From Henriciella sp. (GTDB taxonomy: Bacteria > Pseudomonadota > Alphaproteobacteria > Caulobacterales > Hyphomonadaceae): a stretch of DNA of 64,000 nt. Of this stretch, positions 9,760 to 19,956 are shown piece by piece. The translations under genes were made by a program, and so were the position numbers. The notes under the pieces were generated by a model that ran no database searches, was not told the origin of the DNA, and saw nothing but the letters and a program-made list of their open reading frames with translations. The stretch lies in assembly GCA_030066975.1 (NCBI GenBank), contig JASJAO010000004.1, positions 124,001 to 188,000 on the forward strand. The letters run 5' to 3'. Position 1 is the first letter of the stretch. Every line of letters starts with the position of its first letter.

Positions 9760-11130
9760 TCAGGCCGCCTGGGCTTCTTCAATCCGGTTTCGGCCGAGTT
9801 GTTTCGCGCGATAGAGCGCCCGGTCAGCCTCTTCGAGCAGTTCGGCCAGCGTCTCATTGCCAGGCCCAGACGTAGCGACGCCTGCGCTAACCGTAATTTT
9901 GACGTCAACACCCTGTTGTTCCAACCGGAATGATCGACCGGCAATCGCTTCGCGCACCCGTTCAGCGCCCTGCAGGGCCTCATTCAGGTCGGTTTCTGGC
10001 AGGATGATCAGAAACTCTTCGCCTCCCGGGCGGCACACAAGGTCTTTCGGGCGAACATTCAAGCGCAACCGATCAGCAAACTCCTTGAGCACACTGTCTC
10101 CGGCGGGATGTCCATAATCATCATTGATCCGCTTGAAGTAATCGATGTCGAACGCCGCGATTGAGACCGGTAAACCGCCCGATTGTGCGCGATGCATCCA
10201 GGATCTCAGCTGCGCCAGCATGAACCGGCGATTGTAGAGCCCAGTCAACTGATCTACGAGCGACAGCTCCAGGCCGCGATCGACACGTCGCCGTAAAATT
10301 TCAACATAGCGGCTACGACGCAACTGTGTCTTGACCCGCGCCAGCAGTTCCAGCGCGTCGACCGGCTGGGCAACGACATCACCAGCGCCAAGTCTTAACG
10401 CTTCAATGGCCTCAAGCTTGTCATAGGGCTCATAGGTAACGATGATCGACACCTCTCCGGTACGATACATCGACCGCAGGCTGGCGCAGAGGCGTTTGGC
10501 ATCGTGGTTTTGACCCGACAAAGCCAAGATCGCGACATCCAAACGTCCAGGCTGCTCCGACCCGTCCGTTAGAGACTCCTGCCACGTCATCACCCGGTGC
10601 CCAAACTCACGCAGTGGCGCGGCGAGGCGATCGGCTTCATTTGCATCTGTCTCGATGATCAGCACATTGGCCGGGCGCTCAAGCTCTTCTCTTTCGTCGG
10701 GCGTCAATGCACTACTGTCGGCGACCGTCGCATCACGCTGACGCAGCTCGGCGGCCACCGTATTGTACCGCGTCAACGCATCAAGGCGGGCCATCAGGGC
10801 GAAATCGTCCATCGGTTTGGAGAGAAAATCATCCGCGCCCGCGCGCAGACCGTTTATGCGATCATCGGCATCGTGCAGCGCAGTCAGCATCACGATCGGG
10901 ATATGACTGGTTCGAGGATCGGCCTTGAGACGGCGACAGACCTCATAGCCGTCCATGCCGGGCATCATCACATCCAGCAGGATGATATCAGGCTGATACT
11001 CGTAAGTCATCGAGAGCGCCTGCGGCCCATCTTCTGCGAGCAGAACTGTATAATACTTGGCTTCGAGCGTGGCCTGCATCAAACGCCGGTTGGAAGGGAC
11101 ATCGTCGACGACCAGAACCCGCGCACTCAT
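9760..11130 (-). CDS. pleD: Response-regulator diguanylate cyclase PleD
   Basis: PleD makes cyclic di-GMP and drives the swarmer-to-stalked cell transition in Caulobacterales. The 456-residue product has three domains. The first receiver domain carries phospho-acceptor Asp53 and Lys105. The second receiver, about residues 153-275, lacks the acceptor Asp (ILALS at that place) and is an adaptor. The GGDEF domain has GGEEF at 369-373. The inhibitory I-site RxxD is present as R360-P-K-D363, so product inhibition is expected. It is the second gene after divK, overlapping it by 4 bases, which matches the divK-pleD arrangement of Caulobacter. Confidence 0.97.
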   Translation of the reverse strand: MSARVLVVDDVPSNRRLMQATLEAKYYTVLLAEDGPQALSMTYEYQPDIILLDVMMPGMDGYEVCRRLKADPRTSHIPIVMLTALHDADDRINGLRAGADDFLSKPMDDFALMARLDALTRYNTVAAELRQRDATVADSSALTPDEREELERPANVLIIETDANEADRLAAPLREFGHRVMTWQESLTDGSEQPGRLDVAILALSGQNHDAKRLCASLRSMYRTGEVSIIVTYEPYDKLEAIEALRLGAGDVVAQPVDALELLARVKTQLRRSRYVEILRRRVDRGLELSLVDQLTGLYNRRFMLAQLRSWMHRAQSGGLPVSIAAFDIDYFKRINDDYGHPAGDSVLKEFADRLRLNVRPKDLVCRPGGEEFLIILPETDLNEALQGAERVREAIAGRSFRLEQQGVDVKITVSAGVATSGPGNETLAELLEEADRALYRAKQLGRNRIEEAQAA

Positions 11131-11519
11131 GCAGCCGCCTTCCCAGCGACGAGCGAATCAACTGTCTCGAGAAACGATCTGATCTGAATTGGTTTGGACA
11201 GATAACCCTCGCATCCGGCTTCACGTACCAGCAATTCGTCTGTGCGCATTGCAAAGGCAGTGACGGCGAGCACCGGAATATCCTTGGTGCGCTCATCATC
11301 TTTCAGCCAGCGCGTAATATCGAGGCCAGAAACTTCAGGCAGCTGAATATCCATGACGATCAGATCCGGCATATGTTCCAGCGCCAGACCGACCGCATTG
11401 GACCCATCAGTGCACTTTAGGGTTACATAGCCACTCGCTTCCAGCAGATCGCTGAACAGGCGCATATTCAATGCGTTGTCCTCAACAATAAGAACGGTTG
11501 GTTTCCGCTCTGTTGTCAT
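11127..11519 (-). CDS. divK: Single-domain response regulator DivK
   Basis: DivK is the single-receiver regulator that, when phosphorylated by DivJ, acts on DivL/CckA and also stimulates DivJ and PleC, so that PleD is activated. The 130-residue product is one receiver domain with Asp57 as phospho-acceptor in LIVMDIQLP and Lys109 in the LSKP motif. No output domain follows. The last four bases are shared with the pleD start. Upstream lies a 129-base gap before dinB on the other strand; I could not find a convincing full CtrA site there. Confidence 0.95.
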   Translation of the reverse strand: MTTERKPTVLIVEDNALNMRLFSDLLEASGYVTLKCTDGSNAVGLALEHMPDLIVMDIQLPEVSGLDITRWLKDDERTKDIPVLAVTAFAMRTDELLVREAGCEGYLSKPIQIRSFLETVDSLVAGKAAA

Positions 11520-11648
11520 CCAGCTGGTCCACCCTCAAGCGCTTCGAGACGTTAACAATCTCTTTGTCATACTATCGCAGCGAATCTTAAAGATTGTTTG
11601 CCATGCGGGTTTGCTTGCCCCAATTCGCGGAACATGAGAAGAACAGAC

Positions 11649-12929
11649 ATGGAGAGCCTGTGCCGCGACTGTGACTTTCTGAGCGATGAGCAGATAAATG
11701 TCTGCCCGTCCTGCGGCTCGGGACGCCTCGTCAGCCACGCCAGGCTCAGTGATCTTTCCATTGCGCATATCGATTGTGATGCTTTCTACGCCGCGGTGGA
11801 GAAGCGGGACAATCCCGATTTGAAAGACAAGCCGGTGATTGTCGGCGGCGGGCACCGGGGCGTGGTCTCAACCTGTTGCTACATTGCCCGCTTGCACGGC
11901 ATCCATTCGGCCATGCCCATGTTCAAGGCCCGCAAGGCCTGCCCGGAAGTGATCGTGATCAAACCCCGCCACGCCTATTACGCCGAAGTGTCCAAACAAA
12001 TCCGGCAAAAGCTGCAAGCTTTGACCCCGCTGGTGCAGATGATCAGTATTGATGAAGGTTATCTCGACCTGTCTGGGACCGAACGGATCAACCACGCTCC
12101 GCCAGCGGTCGCCTTGTCGCGTTTGGCACGGGACATCGAAGACGACATTGGAATCACCATCTCGATCGGGCTCGCCGACAACAAATTCCTCGCCAAGACG
12201 GCCAGCGAACTCGACAAACCTCGCGGCTTCGCGGCCCTGTCTCAAGATGAAGCGCCGGCTTTCTTGGCGCCCAAGCCAATCAAGTTCCTGCACGGCGTTG
12301 GCAAGCAACTGGCGCTGAAGCTCGCCCGGGATCAGTTGCACACGGTTGGCGACCTTCAACGCAAGGATGTCAGAGAACTCGCCCAGAAATATGGAGAGAC
12401 CGGACTGTGGCTGCATCAGCGCGCCCACGGGATCGACAATCGCGTGGTTCATACAGGCGGTGAGCGTAAATCTGTGTCCGCCGAGCGCACCTTCGATAAA
12501 GACATTTCCGATCTGAAGGATCTTGAGGATCGTTTGTGGCAGGTCTGTGAGGAAACCGCTGCACGCGCCAAGCGTCACGAGATCGAGGGCTCGACCGTGA
12601 CGTTGAAACTCAAGACCAATAAATTCAAGAGCCTGACCCGCAGCATCACACTGCCGACGCCGACGCATCTTGCTCAAACCCTGTTTCGGGTGACCCGTCC
12701 TCTGCTGGAGCGCGAGACGGTACAGGGGCGGGCCTATCGCCTCATCGGTGTCGGTCTCTCTCACCTGGAAACCGCCCGCGGCGATATCCGCGACCTCATC
12801 GACCCAAGCGTTGAAAAACGGGCCAAAGCCGAACGCGCCTCAGACGCAGCGCGATCGAAGTTCGGCAAGGCCGCTGTCGTCACCGGGCGCGCGATACGTC
12901 TCGACCAAACGCGATCTCCAAAATCATAA
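11649..12929 (+). CDS. dinB: DNA polymerase IV (DinB) with N-terminal zinc ribbon
   Basis: This is a Y-family translesion polymerase. I chose the ATG at 11649 because AGAAG stands 7 bases before it; an in-frame ATG at 11634 is the alternative. The first 30 residues hold a C-x2-C...C-x2-C pattern (C5, C8, C19, C22) that looks like a zinc ribbon and is absent from E. coli DinB. The palm follows with HIDCDAFYA (D42) and MISIDEGYLDLS, then the thumb and little-finger domains, for about 426 residues in all. The zinc-ribbon form is known in alphaproteobacteria. No LexA-type box was found upstream, so SOS control is uncertain. Confidence 0.93.
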   Translation: MESLCRDCDFLSDEQINVCPSCGSGRLVSHARLSDLSIAHIDCDAFYAAVEKRDNPDLKDKPVIVGGGHRGVVSTCCYIARLHGIHSAMPMFKARKACPEVIVIKPRHAYYAEVSKQIRQKLQALTPLVQMISIDEGYLDLSGTERINHAPPAVALSRLARDIEDDIGITISIGLADNKFLAKTASELDKPRGFAALSQDEAPAFLAPKPIKFLHGVGKQLALKLARDQLHTVGDLQRKDVRELAQKYGETGLWLHQRAHGIDNRVVHTGGERKSVSAERTFDKDISDLKDLEDRLWQVCEETAARAKRHEIEGSTVTLKLKTNKFKSLTRSITLPTPTHLAQTLFRVTRPLLERETVQGRAYRLIGVGLSHLETARGDIRDLIDPSVEKRAKAERASDAARSKFGKAAVVTGRAIRLDQTRSPKS

Positions 12930-12993
12930 CTTGCCGATTGAATTCAGGCGCATCCTGCGGCATCGAAGGCGATAGATATTCCGGAGATTGGAC

Positions 12994-13452
12994 ATGAGCA
13001 CACCAGAAGACAAACTCGCAGGCCTCGGCATCACGCTGCCCGAACCGATGGCCGCTGTCGCCAATTACGTCCCCTATGTGATCACGGGCAATCAGCTGTT
13101 CATTTCCGGCCAGGTCAGCGCAGGCGCGGACGGTCTCGTCCTCGGGCGACTGGGTGAAACCATGGATCTTGCCGAGGGCCAGGCTGCAGCCCGGCTATGC
13201 GGCATCAATCTGATCACGCAATGCAAGGCTGCCCTCGGCGACCTCGGCCGTATCCAGCGCGTCGTCAAACTCGGCGGTTTTGTAAGCGCCGCTCCAGACT
13301 TCACAGACATCCCGCAAGTCATCAATGGCTGTTCAGACCTGATGGTAGAGGTGTTTGGCGAGGCCGGTCGACATGCCCGGTCTGCCGTCTCCTGCCCGGT
13401 CCTTCCACTGGGCGTCGCCGTTGAAATCGATGGCATATTCGAGATTGGCTAA
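12994..13452 (+). CDS. RidA/YjgF family protein
   Basis: This 152-residue protein is of the RidA superfamily, whose best-known members hydrolyse reactive enamine/imine intermediates. The family pattern FISGQVSA near residue 35 and the C-terminal ARSAV...LPLGVAVEIDGIFEI are visible, and the Arg in ARSAV corresponds to the functional Arg of active RidA proteins. It belongs to the longer YjgF-like branch. GGAG lies 7 bases before the ATG at 12994, which is preferred over the TTG two codons earlier. Its end overlaps the next gene by 23 bases. Confidence 0.88.
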   Translation: MSTPEDKLAGLGITLPEPMAAVANYVPYVITGNQLFISGQVSAGADGLVLGRLGETMDLAEGQAAARLCGINLITQCKAALGDLGRIQRVVKLGGFVSAAPDFTDIPQVINGCSDLMVEVFGEAGRHARSAVSCPVLPLGVAVEIDGIFEIG

Positions 13453-14185
13453 GCCCTTCGCCCTCGCAGACTTTGCCTACGCCCATCGCGGGTTGTGGAC
13501 AGAGGACGGGCTCCCGGAAAACTCTCTCGCCGCCTGCCTCGCCGCCGCCGACGCCGGATTTGGCATTGAGTTCGACGTCCGCCCGTCTTCGGATGGCGAA
13601 CCGATTGTCTTTCACGACGAAACTCTGGATCGGATGACAGCCCGATCCGGCCGTATCGAACAGATGACTTCGGTTGAACTGCAATCCATCCCCCTCAAGG
13701 CTGGATCGCATCAGATCATATCGCTGGCGACGCTCCTGTCAGCCTGGCCCGCCACCACGCCGCTGCTTTGCGAGCTCAAGATAGATGGAACAACAGACCC
13801 TGTCTCTTTCGCGGAGCGGGTCGGCGATATGCTGCTTGACCATGACGGTCCTGCCGCAGCGATGAGCTTCTCTGTCACCGCAGTCCAGGCCCTGCCGGAC
13901 GCTTTGATGAAAGGCCAATTGATCGCCCCAAGCTCACTCGCCGACGGTGCCTGGTTCAACCAAACCCTCAACGCGCTGAAAGACACACGGCCTGACTATG
14001 TCGCGCCCAATGTCGAGGACGCGGAAGCTGTCTCCACCCACCCGCTATCGGCCCGATATCCAAGCGTCATCTGGACCGTCAGAGACGAAGCGACCCTGCA
14101 CGCCATGAAAAACATCGCAGACGCTCAAATCTTCGAAAACCTCAACCCAGGCATGGTCAAATCCATCTGCGGCTCTACTCTATGA
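13430..14185 (+). CDS. Glycerophosphodiester phosphodiesterase family protein
   Basis: This 251-residue TIM-barrel protein resembles cytoplasmic UgpQ, which hydrolyses glycerophosphodiesters to glycerol-3-phosphate and an alcohol. Catalytic residues are seen near the N-terminus: YAHRG (His/Arg), a Glu in LPENSLAA, then IEFDVR and VFHDETLDR. The start is set at 13430 (MAYSRLAKPF), where homology begins; further upstream the frame is only the antisense-free overlap with the RidA gene. The 23-base overlap and same direction suggest one operon with the RidA, FemAB-like and HIT genes. Confidence 0.87.
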   Translation: MAYSRLAKPFALADFAYAHRGLWTEDGLPENSLAACLAAADAGFGIEFDVRPSSDGEPIVFHDETLDRMTARSGRIEQMTSVELQSIPLKAGSHQIISLATLLSAWPATTPLLCELKIDGTTDPVSFAERVGDMLLDHDGPAAAMSFSVTAVQALPDALMKGQLIAPSSLADGAWFNQTLNALKDTRPDYVAPNVEDAEAVSTHPLSARYPSVIWTVRDEATLHAMKNIADAQIFENLNPGMVKSICGSTL

Positions 14186-14188
14186 GGG

Positions 14189-15355
14189 ATGGATGACACT
14201 GCGTTTCGCATTCGATTGGCGACCAGCCTGAGCGAGGTTTCGGCCGCAGACTGGGACAGTGTGGCGAACCCACCCGGCCTGACATATGACCCGTTTCTCA
14301 GCTGGAACTTTCTCGAAGCGCTTGAGGCGTCTGGCGCCGTCGCGCCTGAAACCGGCTGGTCGCCCTATCATGTGCTGGTCGAAGGCGCGGACGACCACCT
14401 GCTGGCGGCGATGCCTCTTTACGCCAAAACACACAGTCGCGGTGAGTTTGTGTTCGATCACAGCTGGGCGGATGCGTACGAGCGCGCCGGCGGGGCCTAT
14501 TACCCCAAACTGCTCGCGGCCGTGCCTTTCACGCCCGTCACGGGGCGGCGCCGTCTTGTGCCCCCGGGGCCAGACCAGGAGCGCCTCGCCAATGCGCTTT
14601 TGATGGGCGCCCTCCAGGTTGCACAGCAAAACGACATCTCTTCTTTGCATCTCAATTTCATCACGCAAGAAGAGTCCGAAACCCTCGGACGAGACAATCT
14701 GCTGATCCGCACAGATCAGCAGTTTCACTGGGCCAATGACGGTTACACCAGTTTTGATGACTTCCTCGCCGCCTTGTCATCGGCCAAGCGGAAGAACCTG
14801 CGCAAGGAGCGCGCGAAAGCACAATCTGATCTGAGCTTCGTCCACTTGACCGGCGATGCCATCACCGAAGCGCACTGGGACACATTTTACGACTTCTACA
14901 TGGATACCGGTGCGCGCAAATGGGGATCGCCTTATCTCAATCGACAGACCTTCTCCCTGCTTGGGGAGCGCATGGCTGACGACATCCTGCTCGTGCTCGC
15001 CATGGACGACGAACGTCCAATTGCCGGGGCCCTGAACTTTATCGGCTCAGACACGCTCTATGGCCGGTATTGGGGCTGTTGCGAACTACGCCCGATGCTG
15101 CACTTTGAGACGTGCTATTACCAGGCGATCGATTATGCGATCGCGCATGGTCTCAAAACGGTCGAGGCGGGCGCCCAAGGCGGTCACAAACTCGCCCGCG
15201 GTTATGCCCCCCAAACCACCTATTCCGCGCATTGGATTGCTCATCCTGGCCTGAGAGCGGCGATAGATGACTATCTCGCCCGCGAACGCGATGCCGTTGC
15301 ACGAGACAATGACTACCTTCAAGAACGAACGCCGTTTAGGAAAGATCCGAAATGA
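14189..15355 (+). CDS. FemAB-like GNAT-fold acyltransferase (peptidogalycan biosynthesis/recognition family)
   Basis: This 388-residue protein matches the FemAB_like family (PF04339) by overall pattern. The N-terminal half has DPFLSWNFLEALE and YAKTHSRGEFVFDHSWADA. The second half has a GNAT-fold pattern (FYDFYMDTGARKWG, AGALNFIG) and ends with GAQGGHKLARGY, all strongly typical. The family is widespread in proteobacteria but its reaction is not firmly established; FemAB relatives attach amino acids to peptidoglycan precursors. The gene follows the phosphodiesterase by 3 bases and overlaps the HIT gene by 4 bases. Confidence 0.85.
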   Translation: MDDTAFRIRLATSLSEVSAADWDSVANPPGLTYDPFLSWNFLEALEASGAVAPETGWSPYHVLVEGADDHLLAAMPLYAKTHSRGEFVFDHSWADAYERAGGAYYPKLLAAVPFTPVTGRRRLVPPGPDQERLANALLMGALQVAQQNDISSLHLNFITQEESETLGRDNLLIRTDQQFHWANDGYTSFDDFLAALSSAKRKNLRKERAKAQSDLSFVHLTGDAITEAHWDTFYDFYMDTGARKWGSPYLNRQTFSLLGERMADDILLVLAMDDERPIAGALNFIGSDTLYGRYWGCCELRPMLHFETCYYQAIDYAIAHGLKTVEAGAQGGHKLARGYAPQTTYSAHWIAHPGLRAAIDDYLARERDAVARDNDYLQERTPFRKDPK

Positions 15356-15786
15356 CCCTCCACGCGCCCTATGATCCGGACAATATTTTCGCCAAGATCC
15401 TGCGGGGAGACATGCCGCATGTCAGCGTCTTCGAAGATGAGGTTGCGCTCGCTTTCATGGATGTCTTCCCTCAGGCTGAAGGGCACACGCTGATCATCCC
15501 AAAGAAGGTTGAAGCGAGGAATTTCCTGGACATGCCGACCGAAAAACTCGGTGCCTATATGGAGCGGGTACAGCAGGTTGCCCGCGCGGTGGAAAAAGCG
15601 CTGAACCCTGATGGGGTCGTTGTGACACAATTCAACGGCGCGCCCGCCGGGCAAACCGTGTTCCACCTGCATTTTCACATTTTGCCACGCTTCGAGGGCA
15701 CGAGACTTGGCGCCCACGCGGCAGGGCAGATGGCAACGCCCGAGCAGCTCGAGCCCATTGCCTCCAGAATTCGAGCGGCGGTTTAG
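15352..15786 (+). CDS. HIT family protein
   Basis: This is a 144-residue histidine-triad nucleotide-binding protein, probably a hydrolase of adenosine-5'-phosphoramidate-type substrates. The triad is visible as HLHFH followed by IL near residue 104, after TVF. IFAKILRGDMPH, the family N-terminus, is present. It is the last gene of the rightward run starting at the RidA gene. Its stop overlaps the stop of the convergent flavin reductase by 4 bases. Confidence 0.93.
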   Translation: MTLHAPYDPDNIFAKILRGDMPHVSVFEDEVALAFMDVFPQAEGHTLIIPKKVEARNFLDMPTEKLGAYMERVQQVARAVEKALNPDGVVVTQFNGAPAGQTVFHLHFHILPRFEGTRLGAHAAGQMATPEQLEPIASRIRAAV

Positions 15787-16334
15787 GCGAGTGACTCAGC
15801 CAGTTTGCGCAGGGCCGTTTCCATCTCAGCTACTTTGTCTGCATCCTTGATCTTACCGGCTTCGGCATCGAACGTTTCATGATAACGCGGCAAGGAGACG
15901 GTGGCGACGATCTCACCGGCAAAGAACGGGGCAGACGTCTCAGCCAGTTTCAGAACACTGCTGGCGCCACCTTTGCCGGGCGACGTGCCCATGATGACCA
16001 TCGGCTTGTTCTGGAAAATATCCCGGCCGAGGCGGCTCATCCAATCGAACAGGTTTTTGTAAGCCGCTGTGTAATTGCCATTATGCTCGGCATACCCGAT
16101 CAACAGAGCGTCGACCCCGCCGATCTTCTCCAGAAAGTCATTGGCTAATTGCGGAATGCCATCCTCTGTCTCTCGGTCAATGCTATAGATCGGCATCTCA
16201 AAGTCATGGATATCGACAAAGTCGATCTCTGCATCTTGCGCAACCTTGGTTGTCAAAATCTCGGTAGCCGCTCTCACAAGTGTCGCATTGATAGATTGCC
16301 GACTGTTCGACGCCGAAAATGCCAGGATCTTCAT
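15783..16334 (-). CDS. NAD(P)H-dependent FMN reductase family protein
   Basis: This 183-residue flavodoxin-fold protein has the phosphate loop FSASNSRQSIN near the N-terminus and EHNGNYTAAYKNLFDW near residue 85. The latter corresponds to the flavin-contacting loop of NADPH-dependent FMN/quinone reductases. The role is probably flavin or quinone reduction in the cytoplasm. It stands alone in front of gatB, 68 bases after the gatB stop, on the same strand. Azoreductase or chromate-reductase-like activities cannot be told apart by sequence. Confidence 0.86.
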   Translation of the reverse strand: MKILAFSASNSRQSINATLVRAATEILTTKVAQDAEIDFVDIHDFEMPIYSIDRETEDGIPQLANDFLEKIGGVDALLIGYAEHNGNYTAAYKNLFDWMSRLGRDIFQNKPMVIMGTSPGKGGASSVLKLAETSAPFFAGEIVATVSLPRYHETFDAEAGKIKDADKVAEMETALRKLAESLA

Positions 16335-16402
16335 ATTTTGCCCCCAAACATACAGGAAACTTGGCCAACGCTTTCCCTGACAGGCATTGGACTCTGGGAC
16401 CG

Positions 16403-17914
16403 CTAAAGCCCGAGCTTTTCGCGCAGGATCTTGTTCACGGCCTGCGGATTGGCTTTGCCGCCGGAGGCTTTCATCACCTGCCCGACAAACCAGCCGATGG
16501 TCTTGGGTTTTTCTTTCACCGCCGCGGCTTGATCCGGGTTGGCGGCGATGACCTCATCAACGATAGCTTCGATCGCGCCGGTATCGGTCACCTGTTTAAG
16601 CCCGTGCTTTTCGACGATATCGGCAGGATCGCCCTCTCCGTCGACCATGCGCTGAAACACGTCCTTGGCGATCTTGCCGGAGATCACATCACTCGAGATA
16701 AGATCGATCAGGCCGCCTAGCTGCGTGGCCGAAACAGGGCTATCTGCAAGTTCAAGCTCAGCCTTGTTGAGATAACCGAACAGCTCCTGCGTCACCCAGT
16801 TGGCACTCAGCTTCGGGTCGCGCCCCTTGGCCACCGTCTCAAAGAAGGACGCGCCCTCAGCATCAGCCGTCAGCACACCTGCATCATAGCGCGACAGCCC
16901 GTACTCAGCCTCAAACCGCGCCCGCTTCTGATCCGGCAGCTCTGGCAGGCTGGCACGAATGCCCTCAATGAACGCGTCATCGATTTCAAGCGGTAGCAGA
17001 TCAGGATCGGGAAAATAGCGATAATCGTGCGCATCTTCCTTTGAGCGCATGGAGCGCGTTTCAACCTTGTCCGGGTCAAACAGACGCGTTTCCTGATCGA
17101 CTGTCCCGCCAGCTTCCACGATGTCGATCTGGCGGCGCGCCTCATACTCGATCGCGGCCTGAATGAACCGGAACGAGTTCATGTTCTTGATTTCACAGCG
17201 CGTCCCAAGATGGCCGAAATCACCCGTCTCACGGAATTTCTCATACTGACCAGGCTTACAGATGGAGACATTCACGTCGGCGCGCAGATTGCCCTTTTCC
17301 ATGTCGCCGTCACAGGTTCCGAGCGCCACGACAATGGATTTCAGTTTCTTGACATAAGCCGCCGCCTCCAGCGGGGTTCGGATATCCGGCTTGGAAACAA
17401 TCTCCATCAAGGCGACGCCAGACCGGTTGAGATCAACATAAGTGGCATCTGGGTCCATATCATGGATCGACTTTCCGGCATCCTGTTCCATGTGCAAGCG
17501 CTCAATACGCACCGGGAAGGAATAGGCCGGATCGCCATGCGAGGGCTCGACATCGACATCAATCACGCCCTCGCCGACGATCGGCATAGCGAACTGGCTA
17601 ATCTGATAGCCTTGCGGCAGGTCGGGATAGAAATAGTTCTTGCGGTCAAAGCGCGAGACTTTGTTGATCTTCGCATTCAAGCCCAGCCCCGTGCGCACCG
17701 CTTGTTCAACACAAAATCTGTTAATGACCGGCAGCATGCCGGGCATCGCCGCATCAACCAGAGATACATTCTGGTTCGGTTCCGCGCCGTAGGCTGTAGA
17801 CGCCCCTGAAAACAGTTTGGCTTTCGAAGCAATTTGCGCGTGAACCTCGAGTCCCAGAACGACTTCCCAGTCGCCGGTATCCCCTTTGATCGTATAGCTT
17901 GCGCGGTCTGACAT
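16403..17914 (-). CDS. gatB: Asp-tRNA(Asn)/Glu-tRNA(Gln) amidotransferase subunit B
   Basis: This subunit of GatCAB binds the misacylated tRNA and phosphorylates the acyl group before amidation, which supplies Gln-tRNA or Asn-tRNA. At 503 residues it has the normal length. [12 protein letters not shown] opens the protein, the GatB catalytic cradle follows ([18 protein letters not shown]), and the YqeY-like tail ends at ILREKLGL. It lies on the same strand as gatA and gatC, separated from gatA by a small membrane-protein gene. Confidence 0.97.
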   Translation of the reverse strand: MSDRASYTIKGDTGDWEVVLGLEVHAQIASKAKLFSGASTAYGAEPNQNVSLVDAAMPGMLPVINRFCVEQAVRTGLGLNAKINKVSRFDRKNYFYPDLPQGYQISQFAMPIVGEGVIDVDVEPSHGDPAYSFPVRIERLHMEQDAGKSIHDMDPDATYVDLNRSGVALMEIVSKPDIRTPLEAAAYVKKLKSIVVALGTCDGDMEKGNLRADVNVSICKPGQYEKFRETGDFGHLGTRCEIKNMNSFRFIQAAIEYEARRQIDIVEAGGTVDQETRLFDPDKVETRSMRSKEDAHDYRYFPDPDLLPLEIDDAFIEGIRASLPELPDQKRARFEAEYGLSRYDAGVLTADAEGASFFETVAKGRDPKLSANWVTQELFGYLNKAELELADSPVSATQLGGLIDLISSDVISGKIAKDVFQRMVDGEGDPADIVEKHGLKQVTDTGAIEAIVDEVIAANPDQAAAVKEKPKTIGWFVGQVMKASGGKANPQAVNKILREKLGL

Positions 17915-18015
17915 GTTTCTATCTCGTCTCGTTCAATTGAACGCGTTTAAGCATGGTTTGAATCAGCGCGCCAGCGGCTCCACGAGACCAAATACACTTC
18001 CGGCTGAAACCGGCG

Positions 18016-18366
18016 TCAATCGCGTTTGTTTTCCTCTGTCGGATCCGATTTTTCCTGCGCGGCCGCTACACGCTCGCGGCGAGCCGCCATGCGGCGATTG
18101 ATAGCGTGATCGGACTTCAAAACACCCATACCACGCAGCTTTGGACGCGCAGCTTTGCCGTGTTTGTTCCAGTGCAGCATGCGATCCAGCATCATCGCGC
18201 CCCTGAAAGAGGCATAAGCCGCCGCCAGCAGAGAAGCCCCCCAAATGTGACGTGAGCGCGGATGAAACGGATCAGCGCCCTGAGAATAGGCGGTCCCGAG
18301 GATCAGCGCGCAGCAAATGGCAAAGCCACCAAGGCTCAAAAGGATTATTCGCGTGCGGCGGGTCAT
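18016..18366 (-). CDS. Small membrane protein of unknown function
   Basis: I do not recognise this 116-residue protein. It shows two likely membrane segments, at about residues 7-27 and 44-62, and a strongly basic, then charged C-terminal tail rich in Arg, Glu and Lys. The start at 18366 (MTRRTRIILL) is preferred because it lies 10 bases after the gatA stop; a longer in-frame form would run into gatA. It sits between gatA and gatB on the same strand and is probably cotranscribed with gatA. Confidence 0.7.
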   Translation of the reverse strand: MTRRTRIILLSLGGFAICCALILGTAYSQGADPFHPRSRHIWGASLLAAAYASFRGAMMLDRMLHWNKHGKAARPKLRGMGVLKSDHAINRRMAARRERVAAAQEKSDPTEENKRD

Positions 18367-18376
18367 GGCTTCGACC

Positions 18377-19852
18377 CTACCACCACTTCTCCGGCTTTGC
18401 CACGAACCCTGCAGCTTCTTCGAGCGCACCCGCAACCTGGAAACAGGCGCTCTCATCCAGAGCTTTGCCGATCACCTGCAGACCTAGCGGCAATCCATTG
18501 GAATCAATCGCCGCAGGCACTGAAATGCCCGGCAGACCGGCGAGGTTCGCCGTCACCGTGAAAATGTCGTTCAGATACATCTGCACCGGATCACCCGCAT
18601 TCTCGCCATAGGCAAAGGCCGCGCTTGGACAGGTCGGGGTTAGCAGGGCATCGACGTCTTGGAACACGGTCTGAAAATCCTGCAGGATCTTGGTGCGAAC
18701 CTTCTGCGCGCGCAGATAGTACGCGTCATAATATCCAGACGACAGCACGTAAGTGCCGATCATCAGCCGGCGTTGAACTTCTTCGCCAAAGCCGCTCGCC
18801 CGCGTGCCCTCATAAGTGCCCGTCAGATCACCGCCTTGAACACGCGCGCCATAGCGCATGCCATCATAGCGCGCGAGGTTAGAGGAGGCTTCCGCCGGAG
18901 CGACAATGTAGTAGGCGGGCAGCGCATATTTCGTGTGCGGCAGCGTCACATCGACAATCTCCGCGCCCATCTCTTTCAGCCAGGTGATGCCCTGTTGCCA
19001 GAGGTCTTCAATCTCCTGCGGCATGCCATCGACGCGGTATTCTTTCGGAATCCCGATCTTCATGCCCTTAACGCCTTTGTGGACATCATCGCGCCAACGC
19101 GGCGTCTCAACCGGCAGTGACGTGGAGTCCTTCTCGTCATGTGAGCACATGAGCTCCGTCATCAGAGCGGCATCTGCCACCGTCTTGGTGATCGGACCGG
19201 CCTGATCCAGCGAAGAGGCAAACGCCACCATGCCATAACGCGACGCCCGGCCATAAGTCGGCTTGATGCCCACCGTCCCCGTAAACGCGGCAGGCTGACG
19301 TATCGACCCACCTGTATCAGACGCGGTTGCCGCCAGACACAGATCTGCAGCCACGGCCGCGGCCGACCCGCCCGACGAGCCTCCGGCGGTCAGCTTCTGA
19401 TTGCTGCCATCCCGGCGCCACGGATTGGCGGGCGGTCCAAACCGCGATGTCTCATTCGATGAGCCCATCGCAAACTCGTCCATGTTGAGTTTGCCGAGCA
19501 TGACCGCCCCTGCATCCCACAGGTTCTGTGTCACTGTGCTTTCATAGGTCGGTGTAAACTCACCGAGGATCTCCGAACAGGCCGTCGTGCGCACGCCTTT
19601 CGTACAATACAGATCCTTGATCCCTAAAGGTGCTCCATCGAGCGCCAGAGCTTCACCATTCGCGCGACGCGCATCAGAGGCATCCGCCATCGCCAGAGCC
19701 TTGTCTGGCGTGGTGACGACATAAGCGTTCAACACGCCATTTGAGGTCTCAATCTGGTCAACAAAGGCCTGGGTCAGTTCACGGCTCGAAAATGCCTTGC
19801 TTTCAAGTCCCTCAAGCGCTGCTGTCAGGGTCAATTTTGTAAGATCGCTCAT
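18377..19852 (-). CDS. gatA: Asp-tRNA(Asn)/Glu-tRNA(Gln) amidotransferase subunit A
   Basis: This is the amidase subunit that releases ammonia from glutamine for transamidation. The 491-residue product has the amidase-signature Ser-cisSer-Lys triad: Lys in [10 protein letters not shown], then [13 protein letters not shown] with the cis-Ser, and [12 protein letters not shown] with the nucleophile Ser. The start [10 protein letters not shown] at 19852 is typical; an ATG four codons upstream is also possible. gatC usually lies directly upstream in one operon. Here a lipoprotein gene on the opposite strand occupies that place. Confidence 0.96.
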   Translation of the reverse strand: MSDLTKLTLTAALEGLESKAFSSRELTQAFVDQIETSNGVLNAYVVTTPDKALAMADASDARRANGEALALDGAPLGIKDLYCTKGVRTTACSEILGEFTPTYESTVTQNLWDAGAVMLGKLNMDEFAMGSSNETSRFGPPANPWRRDGSNQKLTAGGSSGGSAAAVAADLCLAATASDTGGSIRQPAAFTGTVGIKPTYGRASRYGMVAFASSLDQAGPITKTVADAALMTELMCSHDEKDSTSLPVETPRWRDDVHKGVKGMKIGIPKEYRVDGMPQEIEDLWQQGITWLKEMGAEIVDVTLPHTKYALPAYYIVAPAEASSNLARYDGMRYGARVQGGDLTGTYEGTRASGFGEEVQRRLMIGTYVLSSGYYDAYYLRAQKVRTKILQDFQTVFQDVDALLTPTCPSAAFAYGENAGDPVQMYLNDIFTVTANLAGLPGISVPAAIDSNGLPLGLQVIGKALDESACFQVAGALEEAAGFVAKPEKWW

Positions 19853-19956
19853 GCGAAGGTCCATTGAATCCGAAAAACAGTCGCCTTCGTAGGCTGCCTT
19901 GACCTCAAAGTGCAAGATCAAACCGCGCTCTCTATGCATCTCGCAATTGTTATTTG

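Noticed and set aside
11520-11600. CtrA site (TTAA-N7-TTAA) upstream of divK
   Set aside because: A TTAA occurs in GTTAAC but the second half-site at 7 bases reads TTTG, so the match is too poor.
11520-11648. LexA box (GTTC-N7-GTTC) upstream of dinB
   Set aside because: No GTTC half-site pair with 7-base spacing in the gap.
13355-13430. Extended N-terminus of the glycerophosphodiesterase-like protein
   Set aside because: The upstream in-frame stretch lies within the RidA coding sequence and does not resemble the family; ATG at 13430 fits the conserved N-terminus.
16870-17809. Long rightward open frames inside gatB and other genes on opposite strands
   Set aside because: They are antisense or out-of-frame shadows of conserved genes with basic, low-information products.
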